A DNA stretch of 64,000 bases from contig CM068580.1 in assembly GCA_035048485.1 (NCBI GenBank), forward strand, positions 52,864,975-52,928,974, written 5' to 3'. Positions 44,601-55,714 of this stretch are shown here, in pieces. Below the pieces are notes generated by a model. It was given only the letters and a program-made list of their open reading frames with translations, had not been told where the DNA came from and searched no databases. This stretch comes from Pteria penguin. Taxonomy: Eukaryota; Mollusca; Bivalvia; Pterioida; Pteriidae. Numbering within the stretch: the stretch's first letter is position 1; each line of letters starts with the position of its first letter. A program made the translations under genes and the position numbers.

Positions 44601-46080
44601 TTTTTTTGTTGTTATTTTTTTCATGTTATCCATGACATTACAGTATAATGTATTTGTTTCAAAACAATCACAAAATCATGTTATTTATAGTGTCTACATA
44701 TCATGAGTTATGTTTTTATTTTTGTACTAGTTTTGTAGATGTTAGCTTACAATAAAGTGATAAATGCATTTGCAATGTGTTGGACATTGTTACAGTTTTG
44801 TAAGTAAGCAATGAAATAAACCTATGATAATAACTAATGATATGGCATTCCATACAAAAATTGAAGATGAATCTTAAAATGCATTTCTAAATAAGTTTTC
44901 TGTCATAATAATATGGGAAAGACTGATGATATAGAAAATGCATGTGTACACAAGGAAACATGCTGGACTAATTCAACCACATATTAAAAACTGATTAAAA
45001 AAATAATACTTCTCCAAATATTCGTTTAAAATACTAAGAGAAATGTGAAATTCCCTGATTAATACACAGAAAATATGTGAATTTACCCCCTCCACTCCCT
45101 TTTGTCTGAAAGTTAAGTAATAAAAGTTCATTTTCAAATAAAAGGGAGGTAAGGGTGCTAGAACATAGCAATTCCAATCTACAGAGGTCTCTCTGTCTAT
45201 TCATTTGTCCATCTGACTGTCTTTCTCTCCGTCAACATTCATATTAAGCTCATGGTTGATACACATTTTCAAAACTTAGAAGGACCACAGATTTAATACA
45301 CTGCATGTGAAATGATTTTTATGCACTTTTTATTTCAGATTAACTAGGTCAGTATCAGAGACATATAGTCTGCATTTCACCATTCAGTGATTTTTATAAG
45401 AATTTCAAAACTAAAAAAAAACAGAGACTTGATACTTTACATGTGAGATGGCTTTGAGGTGTACCTTTGGTTTTACATTTAACTGGGTCAGTTGACCTTC
45501 ATGATTGATTTACTTTTCTTAAATTTTCAGAATCAAGAAGATGATACTTTGCCTCTGATATTATATTGATATGTAAATTGGATTTCACATGAAACTAGAC
45601 CGTATATCTACACAAGGTGACGAACATTTTATGGTAGAATGAATTTTTTTTCTCATGATTTCAGAACCAGTTTTTCAAATAGACCATTTTTATATTAATT
45701 TCATCTCACATATGATGTTTTGCGGCTCAAAATGGCGTCACTCTATTGTTACGTAACAATCCAAACATTAGCATCATAATGAAAATTCCTGCAAAACGTA
45801 GTTTGTCGGGCATGATACCCCATATATCATCTAAAATATGAAATTCGTATATTGGCCATACCATTTTTATCGGTTTCTAAGACTTGTTTTAAATGACTAT
45901 AACTTTTATTTCTGGATCCACACTTGTAAACAAAATTCGTACGGTTTTCAATCACTAAATAACTTACAAAAGGCGCATGTTTTTATGAATATCTTATCGG
46001 TTTTTCCCGATATGTCGCAAATATTTCAATTATTTTATTATGTGAAAGGGGCCTTCCAAGGGGTAACCTGCAATTGACCA
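44601..46080. other. Intergenic with a CTGTC repeat remnant
   Basis: No supported gene. At 45187-45240 is a CTGTCTATTCATTTG and CTGACTGTC stretch like the heads of other elements here. The AAAATGGCGTC word at 45729 precedes the palindrome at 45745. Confidence 0.35.
45745..45760. promoter_or_regulatory. 16-bp palindrome ATTGTTACGTAACAAT
   Basis: A perfect palindrome centred on TTACGTAA, the consensus of PAR-type bZIP factors. It lies 380 bp upstream of the GC-rich AAAATGGCGG site at 46136. It may be regulatory, but there is no direct evidence. Confidence 0.35.
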
Positions 46081-46095
46081 CTTTCCAATTCCGCG

Positions 46096-46145
46096 CCCCC
46101 CCCCCCCCCTAGCGGATTTCCCGCGACTCCAAAACAAAATGGCGG
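46096..46145 (+). promoter_or_regulatory. GC-rich segment with YY1-like CAAAATGGCGG, candidate EIF3L promoter
   Basis: A C run, CCCGCG and the word CAAAATGGCGG stand out from the AT-rich surroundings. YY1-type sites overlapping the start codon are common in translation-factor genes. ATG GCG followed by GTATAAGT could be a two-codon first exon joining in phase 0 to the exon at 55635. This is inference only; the intron would be about 9.5 kb. Confidence 0.25.
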
Positions 46146-47660
46146 TATAAGTGGACAGACATTACTATGCGTGAATCTCATCAGTCATTACGGGAGTGGG
46201 TTTTTATTGAATAAATGACTGTTTGGCATAGATGTGTTAAAATGAAATTATTCATATGGACGTATCTTCCTGTTTTCATGAATTGTAGCTTGTAGTACCG
46301 ACAGACTTAAGTCAAATTTGGTCATATTTTGTTACAGGTGTTGGCCACTTTGTCACCTGTATCTCCAGGTTCCCCTAGCAAAAGTCAAATGCGACATTCC
46401 TTAAAATGCCGTCTGTACTGTATTACGTAATTGGCTTATTGCATATAAGTCGGCAGTTTGACCAGATTTGCAAGTGTCATGTGTTACCTGTGTTGATTGG
46501 GACAACTTAATTATAATTAATGGTACATACAAATGTGCGTGAGGGCAGTAGTACCGCATTGCAATCTGAGTAATTTTGAACAAAACTGATTTCAAGTCAC
46601 CTTTGTGGGTTGTGTATATATATTTAATAACATATGCTCTTAAAGCCGAAAGCCCTGTGATCTGATTTTACAACACAGCTGTCGGTTGACACTATTTTTA
46701 ATCAAATTGAATACTTCAAGACGGAATTCTTTCTCAGTATCCATAATGGCGGTCTCCCAAGTTCCGAATACATTTTGTAAAAAAAAAAAACTCTAAGTGA
46801 AATCCATTGCTGCTGGTTAATCAGCAGACCGCAAAGTAAACAATATAGCCTAAGTGATCCTTTTTCCCCACTTGATAAAGGCCACGTAGCCGAAAATTTG
46901 TGGATACTGAATGTTTCTTGTTACTTATTTTATTGAAACATGAGACATAGTGATTAATACTGAGATTTTAAATCAAATATATATAATTTCACCAAAAAGC
47001 AGTCATGAAAAAAGTGATCACTAGGACGAATATCTAATCAAACACTCATAATGCAAAATACGAAAGGAACTGATGCCACATGACGGTGGTACTAACAACA
47101 ACGTACCGCAATGGACATTCACGGACCCCTGAAATTCAAAGGTAAGACTGGGTGCCAAGGAGAAGTGAGCGTCTCCTGTGGCTAGTCACACCCGCCGTGA
47201 ATGCCATTAATTACAGACGAAACAAATATTTTTAAGCACTGTATATATACATGAATGTGAACAAACACTGTGTAGAAAGTGTCACTGCCGCACAACATCA
47301 AGGAAAAAAGTATAATAACACTTAATAAGTACCATTGTTCCGATTGGCTGTAATTAATCACATACGTTTATGTGATTATTGGGCATGCACATTTTGAAGG
47401 GAAAAAAAATACCATTCGGACGATTTCATGCATTAATGCAGCTGTTAATTTTGAGCAATTAAAGAAATTACCTGGACAGATAGAGTATTTTTTAGCATTC
47501 TATATTGCGTGGCGGAAGTACTTTTCCACTTCAGGAAAAGTTCGGTCCTTGTCAGTTTGATAACGGGGAATTTGATATTTTGTTTAAAAAAAAAGAACCT
47601 TTTAAAATGCACTGTAACTATAATGAATGACTGCATTTTTTCTATGTTCATGGGGAATGT
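46146..47660. other. Non-coding, nothing recognised
   Basis: No gene supported. A second ATGGCGGTC word occurs at 46748. Short open frames lack any family signal. Confidence 0.3.
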
Positions 47661-47664
47661 ACTT

Positions 47665-47731
47665 GGGTGAGAAACAAACAAATCATTCGAGAACCGCTTC
47701 GCGGTTCACGTGATTTGTTTGTTTCTCGCCC
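47665..47731. mobile_element. 67-bp near-perfect hairpin
   Basis: GGGTGAGAAACAAACAAATC pairs with GATTTGTTTGTTTCTCGCCC and GAACCGC with GCGGTTC around a TTC loop. Arms of about 31 bp. Likely a very short MITE or a structured RNA site. Confidence 0.6.
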
Positions 47732-48592
47732 TGTTTCGATATTTATATTATGGGAGAAAACTTTCTACGTCAAATAAGCTGCATGATTTATAAATAGATA
47801 GCAGTGTTGTATTTATGCAAATGCGTATAAATCAGGGCATAATAGGAAAAGAAAGGGAGGGGGACAAGAGAAAGAAGAAAAAATGAACAGAGAGAATTAG
47901 TCATTGCAGTGTCGATCAAATCATTTGACGAATATTTTCTCGTTTGCTATGTACATTGTTTTTCTTTGCTTTATGTTTTATCTATCTTTTTATTATTAGA
48001 GTTTAGGAGCAGTACCATAAATTTCAGGACAATTTAATTGGGAATACATGTAATATTACAATATATATAAGTGATCTTATAACATGTGAAGAAATAAAAT
48101 GAAATATAATTCTTGATATACATTTAAGAATTGTTAATTGCAAATGTCCTCTTTTTAAAATTATGTAATTCTTCATTTTTAAAGGGGAGTTGATATTAAA
48201 AAAAGCCTCTACGTGTATATGTATTTAATGTAATAATAATAGGAATGATGATGATGACGACAGCAATAACAACCTCTTTAATCATAGCAAAAAAGAAAGA
48301 AAGAAAGAAAAAAGCATAATACAATTCATATCCATGTAATACAATAGCTCGGAGATAATAGATTATCTGCCAGTGTACTACATATGAATAACAAGACACA
48401 ACGTGTGAAACCCATAGGATGGATCGTACGGTTTGTGAAGTTTCACACGATGAATAAGACAGAAAGTTTACAATAAACCTCTGAAATATTATACATGTAT
48501 TACAGTATTGTCGTGTCCTAACTATACCTTCACGAGTAGCAACATCTCATTATCTCCTGTCGATAGTGTATTCATATCTCAGTTAAAATATC
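47732..48592. other. Non-coding, nothing recognised
   Basis: AT-rich with an AAAG-rich patch near 48290. No gene. Confidence 0.3.
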
Positions 48593-48763
48593 ATGCCAAA
48601 TTACAATGGTTTTGTAAGAGCAGAACTACCCTTATACAAAATGCTGAGCCACAAATATGGAAATGGTAGATTAACAACGTCACTGAGGAAGTTCTATGGC
48701 CGATACGAGACTCTTGTCAGACAGTGAGTCATCTCGTTATCCAGAGTGTTCAATGATATTTGA
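48593..48763 (+). pseudogene. Second reverse-transcriptase relic (C-terminal end)
   Basis: The frame includes KYGNGRLTTSLRKFYGRYET then LVRQ, a TGA at 48725-48727, and continues in the same frame as VISLSRVFNDI before the final TGA. The LRKFYGRY...LV...SLSRM-like signature is the C-terminal end of the same RT class as the relic at 23378-23896, so the two are pieces of one family on opposite strands. The internal stop shows decay. Confidence 0.6.
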
Positions 48764-49557
48764 CACATTCTGTACTTGGTATTTACTATGACCTGATTCG
48801 ACAATTTCTATCGAAATAAGTGACAGGTGTTGCATACAAACAAAAGATGCTTATTTTCCTTGTACACCTGATCTCACTCTCCTTTGAACTTTACTTATGC
48901 TTTAAGGTCTTTGGTTTGTTTTTATTTGTTTTCCATTTTGATGTATGCTTTTCGATGTCATGATTTTGGACAAGTAAGTTGATTTTATCCACCATCGTAT
49001 CGTTTTAGTTCTTAACATTCAAATGTTATTACACCACTAAAATTATGAATTACCGATCACATACATACATAAATAAAATTTGATATATTACGTATCCATT
49101 TATTTATTGTATGTGTACACGTCAGGTTTGTCTCTGATAATTATATTTGTGGTCTCAATTAAGTCCTCAGCCATTATGATGGTGCATATTGTCCCTCGTC
49201 TGTAAACCTTTTACATGCTCGACTTTAAGCAAACTGTTGCATAGATCTGATTAAAACTTGTATGTAGGATCCTTATGGAAGGGGTGTAATTATGTTAAAA
49301 TGATGTTTATTGCCCTTGAATAGGGGCTAATAGGGGCCAATCAGGAAAATTAGCTAAGTCTTTTTAAGACCTAAGTATTCTTCTTAACTATAAGCCAAAT
49401 TAACTGTATATTCAATTTATAAACATCCCATAGAGCATTTACTACTAAAATTTTAATTCTGTTTTAGAATAATTATCCCAATGTTTATTCAAAACATTTG
49501 GATTGTATTTTAAACATTTGATTGCACTTAGTTTAAAAGTTATTTTTCAACCATCAT

Positions 49558-49561
<4 letters not shown>
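48764..49561. other. Non-coding, nothing recognised
   Basis: No gene. ATGTATGCTTTTCGATG at 48942 leads to CAA|GTAAGT and would join in phase 0 to the exon at 55635, but the encoded residues do not look like an EIF3L start. Confidence 0.3.

Positions 49562-49610
<49 letters not shown>
49562..49610. repeat. GT dinucleotide microsatellite
   Basis: About 24 uninterrupted GT units. Confidence 0.95.
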
Positions 49611-49613
<3 letters not shown>

Positions 49614-52230
49614 AGAGGGGAGGGATAGAACAATCTGCCCCAGAAAAATGAACAACTGACTCCAAAAGAAAATATTTTTTTCTGCAAAAAAATATTTATC
49701 TAGATTTTGGAAAAATATCATTCATATATTTTCCAAATTAATTGTTCATTCAGCAATATGAAAATGGGCGACTGTGACTGCGACAGCCACCAACCGTAGA
49801 CGAAATCCCGCGACAACTGTACATACATGTACGATGTGACAAATTTCGAGTGTGGAATTTGAAGGTAGTAAATCCTACAAGAGAGATAACTCTTCGAAGT
49901 AAACATGTGGGGAGAGCAAGAAATCGTGGCAGATGCAAGCGTAATATTCTTTGTTTTAAATTGATCAAATTGTTTTATATATGTCCGGTATTATGTTTTT
50001 TCCAGGCAATAGATGTGAAGTCAGTTTGTGAATGAAATTTCAAATTATATCCCGAATTTTCTTTGATTATATGGGATCCGGCTTAGTCCGAAATGTCGGA
50101 GACAAGCATTAACATTTTTGAAATCTTATGACAGAATTCTTCCCATAAAGAGAATGAAAGGGATTTTTTTTAAATCGTATCTCTTTAGTACTCACAATTC
50201 GCCGGTTCGACTACTTAACCGAAATTATCCGGAATTACCGAAATGACTCGATAAGTTACCGAAATGACCAGTTTTTCATTCTTATTTCACCTGATGTGGA
50301 TAGAAGGGTGATAGTTACATGTAAGAGATGACTTTTCATGCAAATACCACTTTGTAATAGATAATACCGATGGCTAGTATTTTAATCATGTATAAATATC
50401 AGTGCTAACATGGTAAGTACTTATATGACTAATAAGAAATCAGTGTACTGCTGCAAAATTTTCTAAGTCCAACAAAAAAAGCAGCAACATTAGAGATGCC
50501 TCACACCAAACTTTCAATAAAAACTTACCTGTATTTGAGTTTTTTTTGTGTTGTATGTACCCTTGCCTTTCAGCAGTACAAGTTTTGAATATGAAAGTAC
50601 TTGATTTTTTTCAAAACAGACCTTTCAAATAAGCTTTTCAGTCACTTTTTAAGGAAAAAGCCGTAATATTCTGAAAAAACGTGTAATTTTACAATATTCC
50701 ATTAGTCGTAACTTTGTCAAATTTTTATGGATTTTCAAAATTCTATTTTTAAGATGTTCAGTTCAACAAAGTCTTTTGAAACAGTATTTAAAAAGCAAAA
50801 TTTACATTAATCTAAATTTTGAGTGGACTCCCTACCAGTAGTTGGCCACCGACCACACAGACAATTTACCTGTGAAATAAAAATAATTCATCATAACTCC
50901 ATCAAATATAGTCCAATGTGATTGAAACTTGGCATATAAATATAAAATTGTCCAATCTTTCAGAAAACCTAAGATAATTTAAAATCCATTGGTGTTTTCG
51001 ATACATTTTATGGTGTTTTCAGTAAATATCTGGTGTTTTCGGCATTTCCATGGACCGTTGTTGTGGTTATATGTAACCATTAATTTAGCCTAGAGTCCAA
51101 TTTTAAGCCTAGACGCTCCTAGGGACACCTAGGGCTTTGTGTTATGTTATAATCAAGTCAGTATGATGCAAATAAACCCATATTGACTAAATATACATCA
51201 TCAGTACATTTTTTATCAATTAATATGGTCTTTAATGCAAGAAATAGTGTGAAATAATATTCTGCTGTTTGAGTGCTATGCTTTTAATAAAGAGCGCAAT
51301 CTACATTTTTCCAAGTAGGTATAACCTAGCCCAAGTAAAACTATAGAAATCTAGATGAAGGTTATATACTAAAAGTAAAAAATAACTACTGGAGCTTAAT
51401 TCTGGTAAAAAAAAAACTGAGGAAAGAAGTCAAGTTTCAAATTTTGAATAATATAACCTTATTGGCATCTTGTTCAGATATACCCAATAATTGAATAAAA
51501 CTGATACTTTTCTTCCCTTTTGAAATATTTGTTCGTTTAAGAATATTAATCTTTTAATTAAAGTAATTAATTAATAATATGGACTTAAGAATTATCCAAT
51601 CACTGTGAGATTGCTTTTTCTCAATGTGTGGCTATTTGTGTATTATGACTTCAAAATTCATTATTAAAATGCAACACAAAAAACTGCATGCTCAAAGATC
51701 AGCATCTGCATATACATGTAACATATTTTATGAATATTTATGACTATAAAATTTAGATTTGTACATTCATCAACTGAGAAAGTCCTGGGCGCTCCTAGGC
51801 ACATCTGGGCTGAAAATTGGACCCTAGGCTTAAATTAGTATGACAGGTAATTTGATAGGCCTTAGTTAAGTTTAGGGGACCAGGATTATAAAACCTAAAA
51901 ATAAGATGTGCGTTCTGTAGGTTCTGATGTTTATTTTTGTTACATGTACATCCAGAGAACTGACTACTTTTCGAAGAAATTTGCAGGCCCCTCAGGACCA
52001 GGTTTCTTCTGTTTGAGTTACAAGTGATTACAATCTGCAGTCATTGCAGTACTAGCCTTTCTTCACAAGCTCCTTGCTTCATACAACCACTTAATCGTGG
52101 AAACGTTGTCCTTCACAGATCGGAATAAATGTCCGGTATCCATTGTCGGACATCAAAGTAAAGTAAAATGATATTAGTGTTGTGGAATCAGGTGTGTGTA
52201 GCGGATTTAAGACCCGGCTACTGGGACGTC
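49611..52230. other. Non-coding, nothing recognised
   Basis: AT-rich. There is no coding signal and no repeat I can name. The phrase CCTAGACGCTCCTAGG at about 51107 is echoed near 51788 (GGGCGCTCCTAGG), possibly two ends of a decayed element. Confidence 0.3.
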
Positions 52231-52303
52231 TCTTTAGCTCATTTGGTAGGGTGCAGGACTGTAAATCCTGGGTTCCCTGGATCAAGACCAGGCGTTCATC
52301 CTT
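52231..52303 (+). pseudogene. tRNA-Tyr-like pseudogene
   Basis: TTAGCTCATTTGGTAGGGTG, an anticodon arm CAGGACTGTAAATCCTG with GTA anticodon, and CCTGGATCAAGACCAGG as T arm follow tRNA order. The acceptor stem does not pair and the T loop lacks TTCGA, so this is a decayed tRNA or SINE head. Confidence 0.5.
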
Positions 52304-52562
52304 CATTGTTCATCGAATCACTTCATTAGAAAGTATGTCTTAGAACATGGTCACACACTTTTATGTCACGAAAAATGTAGTTTAGAAGTCAAAATGCATT
52401 GTGACATCGAGAATACTAACCAGTGCTTCTTAAATAGTCACTTATTCTTGCAAGGGCCTAGATGTAAACAAAGCAATATGGCGAATGATTTGCTTATCAT
52501 TACTCTGTTTTAACCACAATTTTCCCTGTCTCCTCTAATTCTAACCTCTTTGGCCTGCGGCA

Positions 52563-53292
52563 CAGAATACTTCAATATATAGTCTGAGATTGTCTGCCCT
52601 TCTCCCACTTTTGATGTACAAGCCTCTGGTGATTAACAAGCGTTAATCTCTGCCCTTCTCCCACTTTTGATGTACAAGCCTTTGGTGATTAACAAGCGTT
52701 TGCACAGCAAACTTGCAACTTATACTGTAATTCAATAAATGAACATTTAACTTACTCAATCATAGCGATATCTTTTCCAGATAAGGTCTATAACTTCTTC
52801 TAGCGCCGTTTTATCTGCAGACATGATAATACTCTCATTTTGCCATTTGTGTTTACAGTATAATGTCAGATCACAGCATTCAGGACACTTCAGCTGCTGA
52901 CACTTTTTTGTAAAGAGAAACATGATGCAACCTCGTCATGAATGAGTAAATCGCATTCGACGAGACCTGACGTCATACTGTATACACAAATGACGAAATG
53001 GAGAATCTTGTCATGTTTTCAGATAAAACGGCTGCTAGTAGATGTAATAGATCTTATTCGGAAAAAATATTGCTATGATCAAGTAAGCTAAATGTTCTTA
53101 TATAGAATTATAGGTTGCAAGTTCGCTGTGCAAACGCTTATTAGTCACCAGAGGCTTGTACATTCCGATACTGGCTGGTATCGCTAAAATTCCAACTTTT
53201 GATGAAGAAAGTCTCTCTGACCCTCTCCCACAAACCACCAATATCAAAAGCGGGAGAAGGGGAGAGAATATTGGACTATTCAATATAGCGAA
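52563..53292. repeat. Large inverted duplication of an exon-like sequence
   Basis: The left arm at about 52563-52866 and the right arm at about 52973-53292 are inverted copies around a 100-bp loop. The left arm has an extra tandem duplication of about 54 bp (CTTCTCCCACTTTTGATGTA twice). Matches include ATCAAAAGTGGGAGAAGG-type words and CAGATAAAACGGC on opposite strands. Each arm carries the same short coding-like segment followed by GTAAG. Confidence 0.75.
52756..52923 (-). pseudogene. Cys-rich exon-like ORF in the left arm
   Basis: 55 codons from ATG at 52923: MFLFTKKCQQLKCPECCDLT, then LYCKHKW and SADKTALEEVIDLIWKRYRY, then TGA directly before GTAAGT. The right-arm copy has CAA|GTAAGC at this place, so the original was probably an exon ending at a donor. 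C-x(5)-C-x(2)-CC-x(5)-C hints at metal binding. The family is not recognised. Confidence 0.4.
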
Positions 53293-53297
53293 TAAGG

Positions 53298-53541
53298 TAC
53301 AGTACAGTCCATGTGGAACTTAATTTGCCCACTGGTCACAGTGGGCATTTTTAGAGTGGGCATTAAAAATGTCCACTGGACACAGTGGACATTCTTGTAA
53401 GAGTCAGTTAGAATTAACATACAGGTAAGTGGACAGCTTGATAGCTCAGGTATATGTCAACTCTGAATTCCCACTGAAATTTCAGGTGGACTGCCCACTG
53501 TGGACAGTGGACATTCAAAGTTCCACCCGAACTGTACTGTA
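53298..53541. mobile_element. MITE with TACAGTACAGT ends
   Basis: TACAGTACAGTCCATGTGGA at the left and TTCCACCCGAACTGTACTG plus TA at the right are inverted. Inside, GCCCACTG / CAGTGGGC and TCCACTGGACACAGTGGACA words are palindromic. Flanks GAATAAGG and AGATAAGG may be a decayed 8-bp duplication. Confidence 0.65.
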
Positions 53542-53880
53542 AGATAAGGTTTTTTTGATATATGCAATATTTTAGCCTATATAACCCCGGTCCCCTAAAC
53601 TTAACCAAGGCCATTTGATACTTCTCATATGAGCAGATATTTGATGATGAACGTTTGTGATGTGATATCATTTTTATATCGTGTCCTGTAATTTAACACT
53701 GGTTTTCATAGATATGGTTGACGTCATAATGGTTTGAAGTAAAATACCTACTCAAAATGGGAAAAATCTTAATAAGTGGTATTATGAAAAGATCCGATAA
53801 TACCTTTATATCAGAAAGCTCAATGCAAGACCAACAGTGAGTTATTCTTAATGTTCTTATACCAAATTTCTTCCTTTTTC
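53542..53880. other. Non-coding, nothing recognised
   Basis: AT-rich sequence without genes. Confidence 0.3.
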
Positions 53881-53893
53881 ATTCAAATTGGAA

Positions 53894-54163
53894 GCGGGTG
53901 TGGCCTAGTGGTATCGCGCTGGATTCCTGATCAGGAGGCCCGGGTTTGAGTCCCGCTCTGGTCATGCCGGTGTCCTGTCTTTCGGATGAGAGAGTAAAAA
54001 CCGAGGCCCCGTGTCGTGGTATGCATGGCACGTTAAAGGTCCCCTCACTGCTTCGGGTGGGTCTGTTGCAAAGGTCAAAATTTTTATGCCCTGCATCAGG
54101 CAGATGCTGTCACCATACACGTGAGATATTCGTGGTGTGACGTTAAACAAAAATCAATCAATC
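53894..54163 (+). mobile_element. tRNA-derived SINE, family 2, copy 2, perfect 13-bp target duplication
   Basis: The head GGCCTAGTGGTATCGCGCTG, B box GGTTTGAGTCC at 53943-53953, body CTTTCGGATGAGAGAGTAAA and GAGGCCCCGTGTCGTGGTAT, and tail AAACAAAAATCAATCAATC follow the copy at 26157 throughout. ATTCAAATTGGAA flanks it exactly at 53881-53893 and 54164-54176, indicating a recent insertion. Confidence 0.93.
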
Positions 54164-54176
54164 ATTCAAATTGGAA

Positions 54177-54988
54177 TTTACGGTTTACCAATGTCTATAA
54201 GTTAAAATAAAAATAAAAAAATTCGGCTAAAGGATGTTTAGATTAGCTGTTTTAAAAATTGAAATTTCTCTAAAACCTGGGGTCTTACTGGTATGTCATT
54301 TAATCAGTGTTTTAGCTTCACGTTACTGCTTCATAAAAATGAAATTGATTTCACTTGTGTTCATTATACTGAATTGTATTGGTAGCGTGTGTAATCAGTA
54401 AATTAAATGTAATTCTTTACCATGACTCTACAAATTTGATTCATGGTTTGTCAAACAAGTGGATAAAATTTTGGACAACTTGGGCCTTGGACTGTAGTTA
54501 AGTGGTAATCTTGTCATTTCATTATGGATTTTCATAGAAATTGTAATAAAATTTACCCTGCTGCTACTCAAATTTTGCAAACATTGTGGTTGAGCAGACA
54601 TGGATACTTTGGGTAGAATGAAAAGGATTTATTTCTGAAGACAAAATATTTCAATTAAAAATATTTCAATTAAAGGTTTACATGCATATAGTCTGAAGTT
54701 GGTGTTGTTCTTCCAAAACTGTAGAGAAAGAATAACCAACTGTTAACAGATTTATCACGTTTGTTTCAAATGCAGTGTGTGCGAAACTTTCTTAGGCTAT
54801 ACAGGACTTTTGTCTGGTAAAACTTCACATTTCTATGAAATGATAGTGAAAATTTTACCTGACTGAGCCAATTTTTACCAGAAATGTCAGGCAGTCAAGT
54901 AGGTTTAGGAAACACTGCAAATAAACCAATCTGTGCCTTTATAAGTATTGGTATAACAACTTCACATAGTTTGTAAATTCCTTGAATT
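54177..54988. other. Non-coding, nothing recognised
   Basis: AT-rich sequence; probably intron or upstream region of EIF3L. Confidence 0.3.
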
Positions 54989-55138
54989 ATAGAATAAGTG
55001 TCCTATATTGTGTTTTCATGCAGGAATGAAATCAATGGCTGATGCAGTTATTAGATATAATACGCATATATTTCATAAATGCATAAGCCATTGTAATTCA
55101 TTCCTGCATGAAAACACAAAATAAGACACTTATTCTAT
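54989..55138. mobile_element. 150-bp palindromic MITE in a TA tract
   Basis: ATAGAATAAGTGTCCTATAT with GTGTTTTCATGCAGGAATGA at the left is inverted at the right (CATTCCTGCATGAAAACAC, AAATAAGACACTTATTCTAT). It is followed directly by (TA)n. The right arm recurs at 34943-35015, also next to (TA)n. Confidence 0.75.
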
Positions 55139-55196
55139 ATATATATATATATGCACTTTAAATGCCAAAATATCATACTGGAAACTTCCATTTCCT

Positions 55197-55525
55197 ATTT
55201 ATAAACTGCATCAGCAAATCATTTCAGAGGGAGGTTATAAATTGAATGAAACAGCTGGTGTCCCATGACAATGTAACGTTTATCCAGAATGACTTACTTT
55301 AGTTGAATGTTAAGTACTTTAGCGCAAAATACAACTTTGATGACATGCCACAAGGTTGGAAATATCGAACATTTTATTATGACATAATAAGCATAACAAT
55401 CGAAAGTCTGCCAAACATCACTTTCTGTGCTGAAAAGTGGATCAAATATGGGGCGTTATGACGTCACCGATCAACGTAATTCATACAGAAATAAACAACA
55501 TATGTCTTGAAATATATAGCTCAGG
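55197..55525 (+). repeat. Dispersed repeat, copy 2
   Basis: It matches 39306-39635 over about 330 bp (GTTATAAATTGAA, TTATCCAGAATGAC, AGTCTGCCAAACATC, CATATGTCTTGAAA). The hairpin and CTGTC head of copy 1 are absent here. Confidence 0.7.
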
Positions 55526-55634
55526 CAGACAGTGGTTGTGCATATATGAGAAAATCAAAATGCAAGATTTGACAGAGTTTATTCTCTTATATACAAGAAG
55601 AGTATATTACAAATAAAATATATTTTTATTTCAG

Positions 55635-55683
55635 TATTATCCCTCCTATCCACAGGGAGTGGAACCATATGAGAGTCATACAG
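55635..55683 (+). CDS. EIF3L: EIF3L, first located exon (N-terminal)
   Basis: First of seven consecutive exons (55635-55683, 57717-57864, 59627-59706, 61105-61166, 61576-61645, 61903-61976, 62674-62754) joining without a phase error into 188 codons that follow human eIF3 subunit L closely from about residue 16 to 205. This exon encodes YYPSYPQGVEPYESHT and a split Gly, the counterpart of the Tyr-rich N-terminus. eIF3L is a PCI-domain subunit of the cytoplasmic eIF3 complex that binds the 40S subunit in translation initiation. The PCI domain lies in the C-terminal part beyond this window. Acceptor TTATTTCAG, donor ACAG|GTAAGA. The exon starts in phase 0 and has no ATG, so the start codon is in an upstream exon I could not place. 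Confidence 0.9.
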
Positions 55684-55714
55684 GTAAGAAACAGGCCTAA
55701 TAGAAAGTGATAAC

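Noticed and set aside
48942..48976. ATG TATGCTTTTCG... CAA|GTAAGT as EIF3L first exon
   Set aside because: The phase fits, but the residues do not resemble the acidic/Tyr-rich start of EIF3L and there is no promoter-like context.
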